Source of the DNA: an uncultured SAR86 cluster bacterium
GTDB taxonomy: Bacteria > Pseudomonadota > Gammaproteobacteria > Magnimaribacterales > D2472
DNA length: 64,000 bases
Direction of reading: 5' to 3'
Assembly: GCA_902595065.1 (NCBI GenBank)
Contig: CACJOM010000001.1
Span: 766,001 to 830,000 of the forward strand
Position numbers and translations under genes: made by a program. Below, piece after piece: positions 54,951 through 63,988 of the stretch (position 1 is its first letter; the number at the start of each line of letters is the position of its first letter). The notes beneath the pieces were generated by a model. That model had not been told where the DNA came from. It ran no database searches and saw only the letters and a list, made by a program, of their open reading frames with translations.

Positions 54951-55750
54951 TAGAATTTATATTCTGGATTAATGATAACTCTGTATTGAGATCTAATTTC
55001 ATCAATATATTCAGCAATCGCTTTATCTTGAGCTTGCGAAAGGTAGTCTTGCTGAACCCTTAGAAGTACTTTTTCTAATGGAGGAGAGAATCCAGTTTTA
55101 ACCTCTTTTAATAAAATGATGTGGTACCCAAAAGCAGATTCGTGAGGCCCGGACCACTCATTTATCGAAAGATTCTCAACAGATAAAAAGAATAGCTCAC
55201 CAAAATTTTTTTTAATCTCATTTGCGGTGTTTTGATAAAAGTTTTTTCCTAGAAAAAAGGGATCTCCAATTATCTCAACTCCATCAGTTTGGTATGCATT
55301 AAAAGCTTTTGAAGCCCTTTCTTTTGCATCAGATTCTTTTGAAAAATAGTGATGTGAGAAAGAGTAAGTTGCTGGAACATAGTAATCATTTTTATTTTGT
55401 TCAAAAAATCTTTCTAATTCTTCTTCCGAGGGATCATCTGGAATAGTTTCTTGTTTTAAAAAGGTAATTTTCTGAGCTAATCTCCTTTTAATAATCCGAT
55501 CCTCTTGATCTAAATTTAAAAGTAATGCTTCTCTGTATAAAATCTCTTCTTGTACAAAGTTATTAATAATACTAACGATCTCTTCATCGCTTGGAGGCCT
55601 TCCAACTTGTGATTTCCATGCAGAAAGAAGGCTCGTTAATTCTTGATCTGAGATATAAATATCCTTTGAGTCTTGCTCTGCATTGAATCCAATATCAAGG
55701 ATAAAAATCAATAATCCAATTGCAAAAAATACAAATATTCTAAGACTCAC
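54950..55750 (-). CDS. Parvulin-type peptidyl-prolyl isomerase, membrane-anchored
   Basis: The 266-residue protein has an N-terminal hydrophobic anchor (about residues 3-19), a helical SurA-like region (SDEEIVSIINNFVQEEILYREALLLNLDQED) and a PpiC-like domain from about 130 with GPHESAFGYHIILLKEV. It is probably periplasmic and helps fold envelope proteins, perhaps its own neighbours. It is the middle gene of DUF3604-parvulin-HupE, 15 nt after DUF3604. It corresponds to the second half of the fusion at 23596. Confidence 0.8.
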   Translation of the reverse strand: MSLRIFVFFAIGLLIFILDIGFNAEQDSKDIYISDQELTSLLSAWKSQVGRPPSDEEIVSIINNFVQEEILYREALLLNLDQEDRIIKRRLAQKITFLKQETIPDDPSEEELERFFEQNKNDYYVPATYSFSHHYFSKESDAKERASKAFNAYQTDGVEIIGDPFFLGKNFYQNTANEIKKNFGELFFLSVENLSINEWSGPHESAFGYHIILLKEVKTGFSPPLEKVLLRVQQDYLSQAQDKAIAEYIDEIRSQYRVIINPEYKF

Positions 55751-55765
55751 CGAAATTCCTTAAAT

Positions 55766-57841
55766 TTATAGCGGAATAATATCTAATTCATCTGACTCTG
55801 GTATGAACCAAATAGGGGAGGACCATGCTCTCTCTTGAATTGTTTCATGCAAGTCAGGCCTTGGTTTGACCCCAGCTTTGAGCGCATCCCATGTAGACCA
55901 TCTGCATGTTGGATTTTCTAAAACTCGAACATAGTAAAAAGCTTTAATAGTTGGATCAAAATCAGGATCTACCCATGTAGTTTTTAACTCGCTTGCTCCA
56001 ACATCACTTGAAATTGAACAGTCATTGATATTTACTTTAGCTCCATTATCGGGACATCGATTAGTAACAGGATCCACTGTTAGCCCGTCAGAGCATGCAA
56101 CATCATAAACTTTCTCCTTCGGGGTTCCAGAAGCATTTTCAACCCAGCCTTTAATAATTTGCACTCTTTGAAGGGGGGCTCCTAATTTATCACGTTGAGC
56201 CCAAACTAAAAATTGTGGTGTTTGATTGTCCTGGCTAAATAAATCAGCACCCATGGTGACACCTTTTGCATAAGCATTTTTAACCATATCCTCAGAATCC
56301 ATATCAATTGATTCCATATCAAAGCCAGCAAAGAATCTTACAGCCATTCTAGTCCCGGTTGTTGCAAATGTTTCTTTTCTTTTAAACGCCTGGAAAATAG
56401 AATCCCGAGTATTCTCCTCAGCCCAAGCCACTGCTAGTCCCGATGCACTCCATTGATCAAAACCAACATCTGCATATGTCCTGCCTTCAATTTCTTTTGT
56501 GCTTATTGGCTGACTATAGTCTATTGAGTATTGTGTAAGTTGATTAATTCGGTCTTGTGTTAGAGGCACACTTCCTCTTCCCATATCTGTTCCATCAAGA
56601 ACACCAGTTTTGGACCAATAATCATCTTCGTAAAAAGCACCTGCTCCAGTATGAGTATCACTTGAGCCTATTAATCCAAATTTATAAGGATTACCTCGAC
56701 CTTCCCATTCTAAAGTTAGGCCTCTTAAATATGCATCTCTGACGTAGCCTCCTTGAGGCATGCTATAAGTTGGAGGTCTACTTCCGACTCGTTTATCCAT
56801 GATTTCAAAATCTGCCCATTCATCATCTGGAGAAAGAAGTGGATGAGTATCAGAGGTGCCTTTAACCTGGGTCATTTCAACAACAGGCTCATTTCGCATG
56901 CGCTTTTGAGCATATTCTATGCTGATGGGATTTCCTCTAAATGTCTCAACCTCAAACATTTGGCCATTAGAGCCATTGCTATTGTGAGGCATTGCCAAAG
57001 AATCGACACCCTTATCTCTTAAACCATCCATCCATGTCCAAAGGTCTTCTGGGTTTAGAGAGTCAATTCTAGTCCAAGGTCTTATTGGAGCTTTTGAAGA
57101 ATTAAAGATTACATTTCTGTGTAAATTGCCACCCTCAACCTCTGTTGAGGTTGTGAATTCATAACCAATGAATGTAGTGAATTCTCCTGGCTTATTGAAT
57201 TTCTCTGCTGCATTTGCAACATCTGCCCATGCAGACTTATGCACATCATAATCGAATGATTGAAGGGCTACTTGAATATTATTAGTAAACCATGCTTTCC
57301 AGAGTTTTGGATGCCAGTAGGGGTAGGGCTTTACAATGGCTTGAGTAAGCACACTGCTAAATAGGTTTGCTCTTTCACCAGTTGATTCAACTGTTACATT
57401 TTCAGGTCTATTCAGATTATGCATTGGCTTGGTCCACTCATTTTTAGACATCTCTGATGTAGTGTCGGCATAATTTTCTATCATTCCCATGTAAAAACCA
57501 TGGTCAGTAACTGCATAAAAATCCAAAGGCTCTCTTAATTTCATGTCATAACCTAAAGGATGCTTGATGGCCTCTCCTTTTGCATATCTGTAAGCATCAT
57601 AAGGAGTAGCCGTCACACCAAAAATATATGCATCAAATGAATACTTCGTATGAACATGCAAGTCACCATAAAGTGGGATTCGTTCTGGATTGGGGGGCAC
57701 ACTATTTTCAATTTCCGGCTGATCTATTGAGAAGTCCACAATCTCCAAAGCTGAATCAGTTTGAAAGTTTGTATAAAACCCAGTTGCGTATATTAAAAAA
57801 ATCGTTGATACAACTATTAGACCTATAAAAGATTTGCTCAT
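55766..57841 (-). CDS. DUF3604 protein (PHP-like metal-dependent hydrolase candidate), membrane-anchored
   Basis: A 691-residue protein of the DUF3604 family with an N-terminal membrane segment (about residues 5-22). GDLHVHTKYSFDAY (60-72 region, His62 and His64), AVTDHG (110-115), MPHNSNGSNG and LIGSSDTHTGAG look like the metal-binding strands of PHP-type phosphoesterases. The C-terminal part, with VYDVACSDGLTVDP and the late ERAWSSPIWF, is shared with the second copy at 60184. Cysteines in that part may form disulfides. It leads a leftward three-gene operon; an AGGGGA ribosome site precedes the ATG. Confidence 0.82.
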   Translation of the reverse strand: MSKSFIGLIVVSTIFLIYATGFYTNFQTDSALEIVDFSIDQPEIENSVPPNPERIPLYGDLHVHTKYSFDAYIFGVTATPYDAYRYAKGEAIKHPLGYDMKLREPLDFYAVTDHGFYMGMIENYADTTSEMSKNEWTKPMHNLNRPENVTVESTGERANLFSSVLTQAIVKPYPYWHPKLWKAWFTNNIQVALQSFDYDVHKSAWADVANAAEKFNKPGEFTTFIGYEFTTSTEVEGGNLHRNVIFNSSKAPIRPWTRIDSLNPEDLWTWMDGLRDKGVDSLAMPHNSNGSNGQMFEVETFRGNPISIEYAQKRMRNEPVVEMTQVKGTSDTHPLLSPDDEWADFEIMDKRVGSRPPTYSMPQGGYVRDAYLRGLTLEWEGRGNPYKFGLIGSSDTHTGAGAFYEDDYWSKTGVLDGTDMGRGSVPLTQDRINQLTQYSIDYSQPISTKEIEGRTYADVGFDQWSASGLAVAWAEENTRDSIFQAFKRKETFATTGTRMAVRFFAGFDMESIDMDSEDMVKNAYAKGVTMGADLFSQDNQTPQFLVWAQRDKLGAPLQRVQIIKGWVENASGTPKEKVYDVACSDGLTVDPVTNRCPDNGAKVNINDCSISSDVGASELKTTWVDPDFDPTIKAFYYVRVLENPTCRWSTWDALKAGVKPRPDLHETIQERAWSSPIWFIPESDELDIIPL

Positions 57842-57907
57842 TTTTATTTTATTCCCCTATATGTATAGTGTTTATTTTAACTTATTTTTTTAAGTCTTAG
57901 TGATAAA

Positions 57908-57937
57908 TTGACACAATATATGACAATACTATATAAA
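57908..57937 (+). promoter_or_regulatory. Promoter of the yghU-led operon
   Basis: TTGACA (57908-57913) and TATAAA (57932-57937) are 18 nt apart, predicting a transcript start near 57944. The leader of about 31 nt carries AAGGAG (57965-57970) before the ATG at 57975. The remainder of this 133-nt divergent gap is AT-rich; a leftward -10 candidate is TATACA (57867-57862) without a clear -35. Confidence 0.65.
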
Positions 57938-57974
57938 GAACTTAACGCTAATCATATTTAATTTAAGGAGCAAT

Positions 57975-58817
57975 ATGAGCGATTCATCAACATACATTCC
58001 GCCAAAAGTTTGGAAGTGGGAAAATCAAAGTGGTGGCAAGTTTACTAACATCAACAGACCTATTTCAGGCTCAACGCATGAAAAGGAGTTGCCAATAGGT
58101 AAGCATCCTCTTCAGCTTTATTCATTGGGTACTCCAAATGGAATTAAAATAACAGTTTTACTTGAAGAGCTTTTGGCCTTAGGTCATGAAGGCGCAGAAT
58201 ACGATGCATTTCTCATCAATATCGGTGAGGGAGCGCAATTTGGTAGTGGCTTTGTTGAAATTAACCCAAATTCTAAGATTCCTGCATTATTAGATATGAG
58301 CACCAAACCTTCGACTCGTGTATTTGAATCAGGAGCAATCATGCTTTATTTAGCTGAAAAATTTGATGAATTCATTCCAACTGATCCGTCTGAAAAAGCT
58401 GAATGTATGTCTTGGTTCTTTTGGGGTATGGGCAGTTCTCCATACTTAGGTGGAGGCTTTGGACATTTTTATGCTTATGCACCTGAGAAATTTGAATATC
58501 CAATCAATCGTTTTGCCATGGAGGTCAAGCGTCAATTAGATGTTCTAGACAAAAACTTATCTCAAAGACAATATTTATCAGGAGAGATATTTAATATTTC
58601 TGATATAGCTGTGCATTCTTGGTATGGCACTTTAATTTTACGTAACGCTTATAACGCAGCAGAATTTTTAGATTTAGCATCTTATAAAAATGTTGTTCGT
58701 TGGGCGGAAGAAATTGCTGAGCGACCTGCATATAAAAGAGGCTCAAGGGTTAATAGGGCGCCTAGTCCTGAAGATAATGCTATTGTTGAGCGTCATGATG
58801 CAAGCGATCTAGATTAG
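57975..58817 (+). CDS. yghU: YghU-type glutathione S-transferase / disulfide-bond reductase
   Basis: The 280-residue protein follows E. coli YghU closely in its N-terminal extension (PPKVWKWENQSGGKF, NINRPISGSTHEKELPIGKHPLQLYSLGTPNGIK) and in VEINPNSKIPALLD and FESGAIMLYLAEKF. YghU binds two glutathiones and reduces disulfides. It leads a rightward operon; the next gene is 17 nt away and also has a glutathione-linked family fold. It is the fourth GST in 15 kb. Confidence 0.93.
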   Translation: MSDSSTYIPPKVWKWENQSGGKFTNINRPISGSTHEKELPIGKHPLQLYSLGTPNGIKITVLLEELLALGHEGAEYDAFLINIGEGAQFGSGFVEINPNSKIPALLDMSTKPSTRVFESGAIMLYLAEKFDEFIPTDPSEKAECMSWFFWGMGSSPYLGGGFGHFYAYAPEKFEYPINRFAMEVKRQLDVLDKNLSQRQYLSGEIFNISDIAVHSWYGTLILRNAYNAAEFLDLASYKNVVRWAEEIAERPAYKRGSRVNRAPSPEDNAIVERHDASDLD

Positions 58818-58834
58818 TTATTGAGAACATTAAA

Positions 58835-60187
58835 ATGATAAAAGCTTTTAGAAATTTCATGTCCAGGCGGACAATCAGTGCAAAAGCTAGAAATCATATA
58901 ATGAATACTTTCTCTAGCTATGAATCATTTCAAAAGATCAGAAGCGAAACAGAATCTTCAAGACAAGCAGCGAACAGACCGCATGAAGTTTTGTATTTTC
59001 ATAAAGTAGATGACCCATACTCTCATTTAACTATTCAATGTTTAAAACAGTTAGAGTCTTCTTATGAAATAACTCTCAAGTTCATTTTAGTTGGCGAAGA
59101 AAATCTTGATGCAGTTCATGAACCTTCTTTATACAACATATATTGTTTGGAAGATGTAAAACGAATTGCACCTTTTTACAATATTGATTTTCAAGCCAAT
59201 GAATATCCTGCAAAAGAGTTAGTAGATATGGCAAACTCAATATTAACTGCTGTTCAACCAGAAGATCTTATCGAAATATCTACTAAAATTAGTTCTGCTT
59301 TATGGCAAGGCGATGCTGCTACTTTGGATGCATTATCCTCTTCTTATTTTGCTACTAAGGCTGAGGTCAAAGAAAACTTAATTCAAGGCAATAAAATTAG
59401 AGACGATAAGGGTTATTATTTTGGCTCTGCATTTTATTATGAAAAAGAACTATATTGGGGCGTTGATCGTTTGCCACATTTAGAGGAAAGGCTTGCTGAT
59501 TTAGGTGCAAAGAAGCATCATAAAAATCAAAATATTTGCTCGCTAGAATTAAATGCTCCTAATAACCTTCAATCAGATCAAAAATTAAATTTATATTACT
59601 ATCCATCTTTAAATAGTCCATACACTTTCGTAAGCACCAAAAGAGTTCGACAAATGCGAGAAGATTACCCAGTCAATCTTATTACAAAACCTGTATTACC
59701 CATGTTGATGCGCATGATGACCATTCCAGGCTTCAAAGCAAAATATATTATTTCAGATGCTGCAAGAGAGGGCAGAAGGCATAATCATGAAATGAAATCC
59801 ATCTATTCACCCATCGGGAAACCAGCTCGAAAATCTTACTCATTGTTTCCAATTATTGATGAGGCAGGCAAAGGTTTTGAGTACATTGAAGCATTATTAA
59901 AGGCATCATTTCAGGATGGAATTAATATAGGCGATGAAAGTTTTTTACAAAATGTGGTAACTGATCTTGGCCTTGATTGGCAGGTCATAAAAAAAGATTT
60001 AAACACCAAGCGATGGAAAAAAATTCTCAATGATAATGTTGAAGATATGTATGCAGGAAATTGTTGGGGGGTTCCAAGCTTTAAGATTACTGACCAAGAT
60101 GGAGGTAATCCATTTTATGTTTGGGGACAGGATAGAATGTGGCTTTTAAAAGAAGAAATATTTAAACGTTTAGGTGGATCGTTATGA
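58835..60187 (+). CDS. Two-domain DsbA-fold protein, HCCA-isomerase/kappa-GST-like
   Basis: The 450-residue chain seems to hold two copies of a thioredoxin-like DsbA domain. The N-terminal copy (about 50-245) starts VLYFHKVDDPYSHLTIQCL and ends with YFGSAFYYEKELYWGVDRL. The C-terminal copy (about 255-450) starts LYYYPSLNSPYTFVSTKRV and ends GNCWGVPSFKI..FYVWGQDRMWLL. The closing GVPSF..WGQDR is the mark of 2-hydroxychromene-2-carboxylate isomerases, glutathione-dependent enzymes of aromatic-ring breakdown. It has no N-terminal signal, so it is cytoplasmic. It overlaps the next gene by 4 nt. Confidence 0.72.
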   Translation: MIKAFRNFMSRRTISAKARNHIMNTFSSYESFQKIRSETESSRQAANRPHEVLYFHKVDDPYSHLTIQCLKQLESSYEITLKFILVGEENLDAVHEPSLYNIYCLEDVKRIAPFYNIDFQANEYPAKELVDMANSILTAVQPEDLIEISTKISSALWQGDAATLDALSSSYFATKAEVKENLIQGNKIRDDKGYYFGSAFYYEKELYWGVDRLPHLEERLADLGAKKHHKNQNICSLELNAPNNLQSDQKLNLYYYPSLNSPYTFVSTKRVRQMREDYPVNLITKPVLPMLMRMMTIPGFKAKYIISDAAREGRRHNHEMKSIYSPIGKPARKSYSLFPIIDEAGKGFEYIEALLKASFQDGINIGDESFLQNVVTDLGLDWQVIKKDLNTKRWKKILNDNVEDMYAGNCWGVPSFKITDQDGGNPFYVWGQDRMWLLKEEIFKRLGGSL

Positions 60188-62160
60188 GAATTAAAAATGA
60201 ATTTTTAGTCGTGTTTGTGTTGATTATCGCATCTTGCTCAGATGGAAATAAATCAACAAATTTAGAAGTATCTTTGCATGATAAACCATTACTGCAAGTT
60301 GAAATTCAGCCTCGGCCATTGCCTAACCCAAATAAAAATGCATATTTTGGCGACTTGCATGTTCATACAACAAATTCATTTGATGCTTATACTTTTGGTA
60401 CGATTAGCAGTCCTGCTGATGCTTATAAGTATGCGCAAGGGCATCCAATCCTACATCCTAGTGGATTCCTTATTCAACTTAGCAGACCATTAGATTTTTA
60501 CGCGGTTACTGATCATGGTGTCTTTATGGGATTGATGAAGGAGGCTGGTGATACTAGTTCTGAATTTTCAAAGTATGAACTCACTGAGCCAATTCATAAT
60601 TTAAATAAGTCAGTAAACAATGGTCTTTTTAGTTTAATTAGAAGAAGCGGTCTTTTTAGACCATTTGGCGAAGCAGTGAGAAAAGGCCTTGCTGATGGAA
60701 CCATAGATGGATCTATCGTAGAGGAGGTAGGCAGATCTGCATGGGAAGAAACTATTAAAGCTGCTGATGAAGCCTATGCTCCAGGCACTTTCACTACTTT
60801 TGCTGCTTATGAATATACTTCTAGTTTTGATCTTTATGATAAATATCTTCATCGCAATGTCATATTTAGAGATACAAAAGAACTTCCAGCTAAAATTTTT
60901 ACCAGGGCTGACAGTCAAGATCCCGAGGAACTATGGAACTGGATGAATTTAATGAGATCTAAAGGAGTTGAGAGTCTTGCTATTCCTCATAATTCAAATA
61001 TATCTGGAGGAGCAGCCTTTGCTCTTACTGATTATAATGGAGGACCAATTGATGATGAATACACCAAGAAAAGAGCTATCAATGAGCCCCTTGTGGAGAT
61101 AACTCAAGTCAAAGGAACCTCAGAAACTCATCCATTGCTGTCTAAAAATGATGAGTGGGCAGCTTTTGAGACAAAAACTGGAATGGAGGAGGAAAAGCTT
61201 ATCAGTAATTTAAAAGGTAGTTATGTTCGTGATGCCTACTTAAGAGGTTTAAGTTTCGTAGAGAAAGGTTTAAATAATCCATATAAATTTGGATTAATAG
61301 GTTCAAGCGACACACATGTTGCAGGACCATCAGACAGCGAAGAAGTATTTTTTTCAAAAGTAGGCATTCTTGATGCTACGGCTGAGTTGAGAGGCTCGAT
61401 TCCATTTACGAGATTTTATGGAACATTCTTAAAAGCATTGCGACCCAATATTTTTAAGGAAGTTGATGGTAAAAATTATTTTTCTGCAAGTGAGCGTTTA
61501 ATTCATTTTGGAGCTTCTGGCCTTGCAGGTGTTTGGGCTGAAGAAAATACACGAGAAGCTATTTATGATGCTTTTCGCCGCAAAGAAACATTTGCTACAA
61601 GTGGACCCCGAATGAAAGTAAGGTTTTTTGCAGGCTATGATTTAGAGAATTCTCAACTAGATGATTTAACTCTCATTCGAGATGCATATGCTAGCAGCAT
61701 TCCGATGGGAGGAACGCTTTATACTGAGTCAAATAAGAATCCAACGTTTTTAGTTTGGGCGATTGCTGATCCAGAGGGAGCACCATTGCAGAGAACTCAA
61801 ATTATTAAAGGATGGTTAGAAGATGGAGAGCATAAAGAAAAAGTTTACGATGTAGCATGTTCTAATGGATTAAGCGTTGATCCTTCGACCAATCGTTGTC
61901 CTGATAATGAGGCTTGGGTTGATTTAAGCGATTGTTCCATTAGCGCAGATTCTGGATCAAGAGAAATGAAAGTTTTTTGGCAAGATCCTGAATTTCAAAA
62001 TGGCCAAAATGCCTTTTATTATTCTAGAGTACTTGAAAATCCAGTCTGCAGATGGTCAACATGGGATGCAGTTAGAGTTGGAGAAAAGCCTAGATCAGAT
62101 ATACCTGCCACAATTCAAGAGAGAGCTTGGTCTTCACCCATTTGGTTAAAGTCAAGTTAA
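60184..62160 (+). CDS. DUF3604 protein, second copy, predicted lipoprotein
   Basis: A lipoprotein signal ends LIIASC with the lipidation Cys at residue 18, so it is probably tethered to a membrane face outside the cytoplasm. The family motifs are FGDLHVHTTNSFDAYTFG (His59, His61), AVTDHGVFMG, IPHNSNISGG, LIGSSDTHVAGP and C-terminal VYDVACSNGLSVDP and ERAWSSPIW. It has 658 residues and is a clear paralogue of the copy at 55766, with many matching blocks but different anchoring. The two genes are in divergent operons separated by about 2.3 kb. Confidence 0.82.
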   Translation: MRIKNEFLVVFVLIIASCSDGNKSTNLEVSLHDKPLLQVEIQPRPLPNPNKNAYFGDLHVHTTNSFDAYTFGTISSPADAYKYAQGHPILHPSGFLIQLSRPLDFYAVTDHGVFMGLMKEAGDTSSEFSKYELTEPIHNLNKSVNNGLFSLIRRSGLFRPFGEAVRKGLADGTIDGSIVEEVGRSAWEETIKAADEAYAPGTFTTFAAYEYTSSFDLYDKYLHRNVIFRDTKELPAKIFTRADSQDPEELWNWMNLMRSKGVESLAIPHNSNISGGAAFALTDYNGGPIDDEYTKKRAINEPLVEITQVKGTSETHPLLSKNDEWAAFETKTGMEEEKLISNLKGSYVRDAYLRGLSFVEKGLNNPYKFGLIGSSDTHVAGPSDSEEVFFSKVGILDATAELRGSIPFTRFYGTFLKALRPNIFKEVDGKNYFSASERLIHFGASGLAGVWAEENTREAIYDAFRRKETFATSGPRMKVRFFAGYDLENSQLDDLTLIRDAYASSIPMGGTLYTESNKNPTFLVWAIADPEGAPLQRTQIIKGWLEDGEHKEKVYDVACSNGLSVDPSTNRCPDNEAWVDLSDCSISADSGSREMKVFWQDPEFQNGQNAFYYSRVLENPVCRWSTWDAVRVGEKPRSDIPATIQERAWSSPIWLKSS

Positions 62161-62172
62161 AATAAATACTCA

Positions 62173-62976
62173 ATGAGTACTTCTACAAATAAGGTTGCTT
62201 TGGTTACCGGTGCATCCGATGGAATAGGAGCTGAATTTGTTCAGATTCTTGCAGGTCGAGGCTATGATTTGATTCTTGTTGCGCGTCGCAAAGAAAAGCT
62301 TGATGAGTTGGCAGTTAAATTGAGTGATGAGTTTGGAGTTAATTGCACTGTTATGGCAGCTGATTTATCAGAACCTAAAGCAGCTCAAAATTTATTTCAA
62401 CGCGTTAAAGATAGTGGATTGCAAGTAAATTTTTTAATCAATAATGCTGGGCTTCTTCACAATGGATTTTTTACTAAACTTAGCCTTGAAGCCCAAGAAA
62501 AAATGATTCAAGTTAATGTCATGGCCCTTACCGCTTTGACTCACTTATATGCAGACAATATGTCAGCTAATGGAGGCGGGCATATATTGAATGTGGCTTC
62601 ACTGGCAGGCTGGATGGCTATTCCAAATCAGAATGTGTACGCTGCATCAAAAGCTTATGTTGTATCTTTTTCTCAAGCACTGTCCAATGAAATGATCGCT
62701 GCAAATAGTGGGGTTCAGGTAACTGCATTATGTCCTGGTTATACAGCAACAAAAATGATGGATAACCCTGATCAAGGTTCTACTCTTCGCATTCCATCAA
62801 GCATGATGATGTCGGCTAAGGATGTAGCTGACATTGGTATAAAAGCATGTTTTGCTGGTAAGGATATTGTAGTTCCAGGTCTTGCTAATAAGTTCACTAC
62901 CATCATTACGCGTCTTTTTTCAAAGTCATTAATAACAAAGATTTTCGGTTCTTTTTATAGAAAGAATATGGACTGA
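62173..62976 (+). CDS. Short-chain dehydrogenase/reductase (YqjQ/DltE-like)
   Basis: A 267-residue SDR with nucleotide loop VTGASDGIGAEF (residues 11-22), RRKEKLDEL after the second strand (Arg pair suits NADPH), NNAG (90-93) and catalytic Ser143, Tyr156 and Lys160 in YAASK. The pattern is that of acyl- or keto-reductases such as 17-beta-HSD12-like and YqjQ proteins. It follows DUF3604 by 12 nt in the same direction. The substrate is unknown. Confidence 0.88.
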   Translation: MSTSTNKVALVTGASDGIGAEFVQILAGRGYDLILVARRKEKLDELAVKLSDEFGVNCTVMAADLSEPKAAQNLFQRVKDSGLQVNFLINNAGLLHNGFFTKLSLEAQEKMIQVNVMALTALTHLYADNMSANGGGHILNVASLAGWMAIPNQNVYAASKAYVVSFSQALSNEMIAANSGVQVTALCPGYTATKMMDNPDQGSTLRIPSSMMMSAKDVADIGIKACFAGKDIVVPGLANKFTTIITRLFSKSLITKIFGSFYRKNMD

Positions 62977-63007
62977 AAAGTTAGAGTTATTTTGCTAAGG
63001 TTTTCAT

Positions 63008-63988
63008 ATGAGCGAACAAGCCATTAAAAAAATACTAATCACTGGTGCTAATGGATTCATTGGTGGGTCATTGATGCGTTATTACCAAAATCAGGGTCAA
63101 GATGTTGTAGGTGTTGATCTTGTTGGTAATGCTGATGATATTGTTGAAGGCGATATATCACAACCAGATACGATCAGTCAGCAGTTACAAGAATGCGATG
63201 TAATTATTCACACAGCTGCATTGGTTTCTAATGCGATGCAAGATTCAGATATGTGGCGAGTAAATGTCTTAGCAACTCGTAATTTAATTCAAGCAGCAAA
63301 AGAGCATAAAGTACGACGTTTCGTGCAAATTTCATCAATCGTGGCCTATGGAAATACTGCAGAGGGCGAGTTAGATGAAACTCATCCTGTGCATGCAGAT
63401 GGTGGAAGCTATGTGCTGACAAAATTAGCCTCAGAGCATGTTGTCTTAAGCGAACAGGCTAATAACGAAATAGAAGTGGTGATAATTCGTCCAGGAGATG
63501 CATATGGTCCGGGTAGCCGCCCCTGGATTATTGCTCCATTAGAAGCAATTGCTAAAAACCAGTTTATGCTTCCAGAAAAAGGAGAGGGATTTTTTAGACC
63601 CATTTTTATTGATGATTTAGTTCGAGGTATAGCTATGGCCTCAGGGCATCCAGATGCAGCTGGTGAAATTTTTAATTTATCTTGCGAGGGCTATATGTCT
63701 ACCAAAAACTATTTCACTCCTCATTATAATTGGCTCGGTAAAAAAGGACCCATGCTCGTTTCCACAAAACTGGCTTTGAGGATATCTGCAATTGCATCAA
63801 AATTGGCTGATCTTATGGGCAACCTAAATGAAGCCTCGCCATCAACTGTAAAACAGCTTTCAACCAAGAGTTGGTTTTCAATTAAAAAAGCTGAGCGGAT
63901 TCTAGGGTGGAAGCCTGAGGTTTCATTTGAAGAAGGGATGAAAGTAACTCATGAATGGGCCAAGAGGCAAGGGTTACTTGAAAAGTGA
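63008..63988 (+). CDS. NAD-dependent epimerase/dehydratase or 3-beta-HSD-like protein
   Basis: An extended SDR of 326 residues. The NAD loop is ITGANGFIGGSLM (residues 11-23), followed by VDLVGNADDIVEGDI, IHTAALVSN, SSIVAYGNT and a catalytic Tyr-Lys in SYVLTKLASEHV; RPGDAYGPGSRPW and the C-terminal ILGWKPEVSFEEGM are typical. It could act on a sugar nucleotide or on a hydroxysteroid-like alcohol, and the sequence does not decide. It is 31 nt after the SDR, with a weak TAAGG ribosome site. It is the last gene in the window. Confidence 0.85.
   Translation: MSEQAIKKILITGANGFIGGSLMRYYQNQGQDVVGVDLVGNADDIVEGDISQPDTISQQLQECDVIIHTAALVSNAMQDSDMWRVNVLATRNLIQAAKEHKVRRFVQISSIVAYGNTAEGELDETHPVHADGGSYVLTKLASEHVVLSEQANNEIEVVIIRPGDAYGPGSRPWIIAPLEAIAKNQFMLPEKGEGFFRPIFIDDLVRGIAMASGHPDAAGEIFNLSCEGYMSTKNYFTPHYNWLGKKGPMLVSTKLALRISAIASKLADLMGNLNEASPSTVKQLSTKSWFSIKKAERILGWKPEVSFEEGMKVTHEWAKRQGLLEK

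Noticed and set aside
57880-57897. ACTTA/TAAGT dyad in the DUF3604-yghU gap as an operator
   Set aside because: Arms of five bases around a T-run are easily expected by chance in AT-rich DNA.
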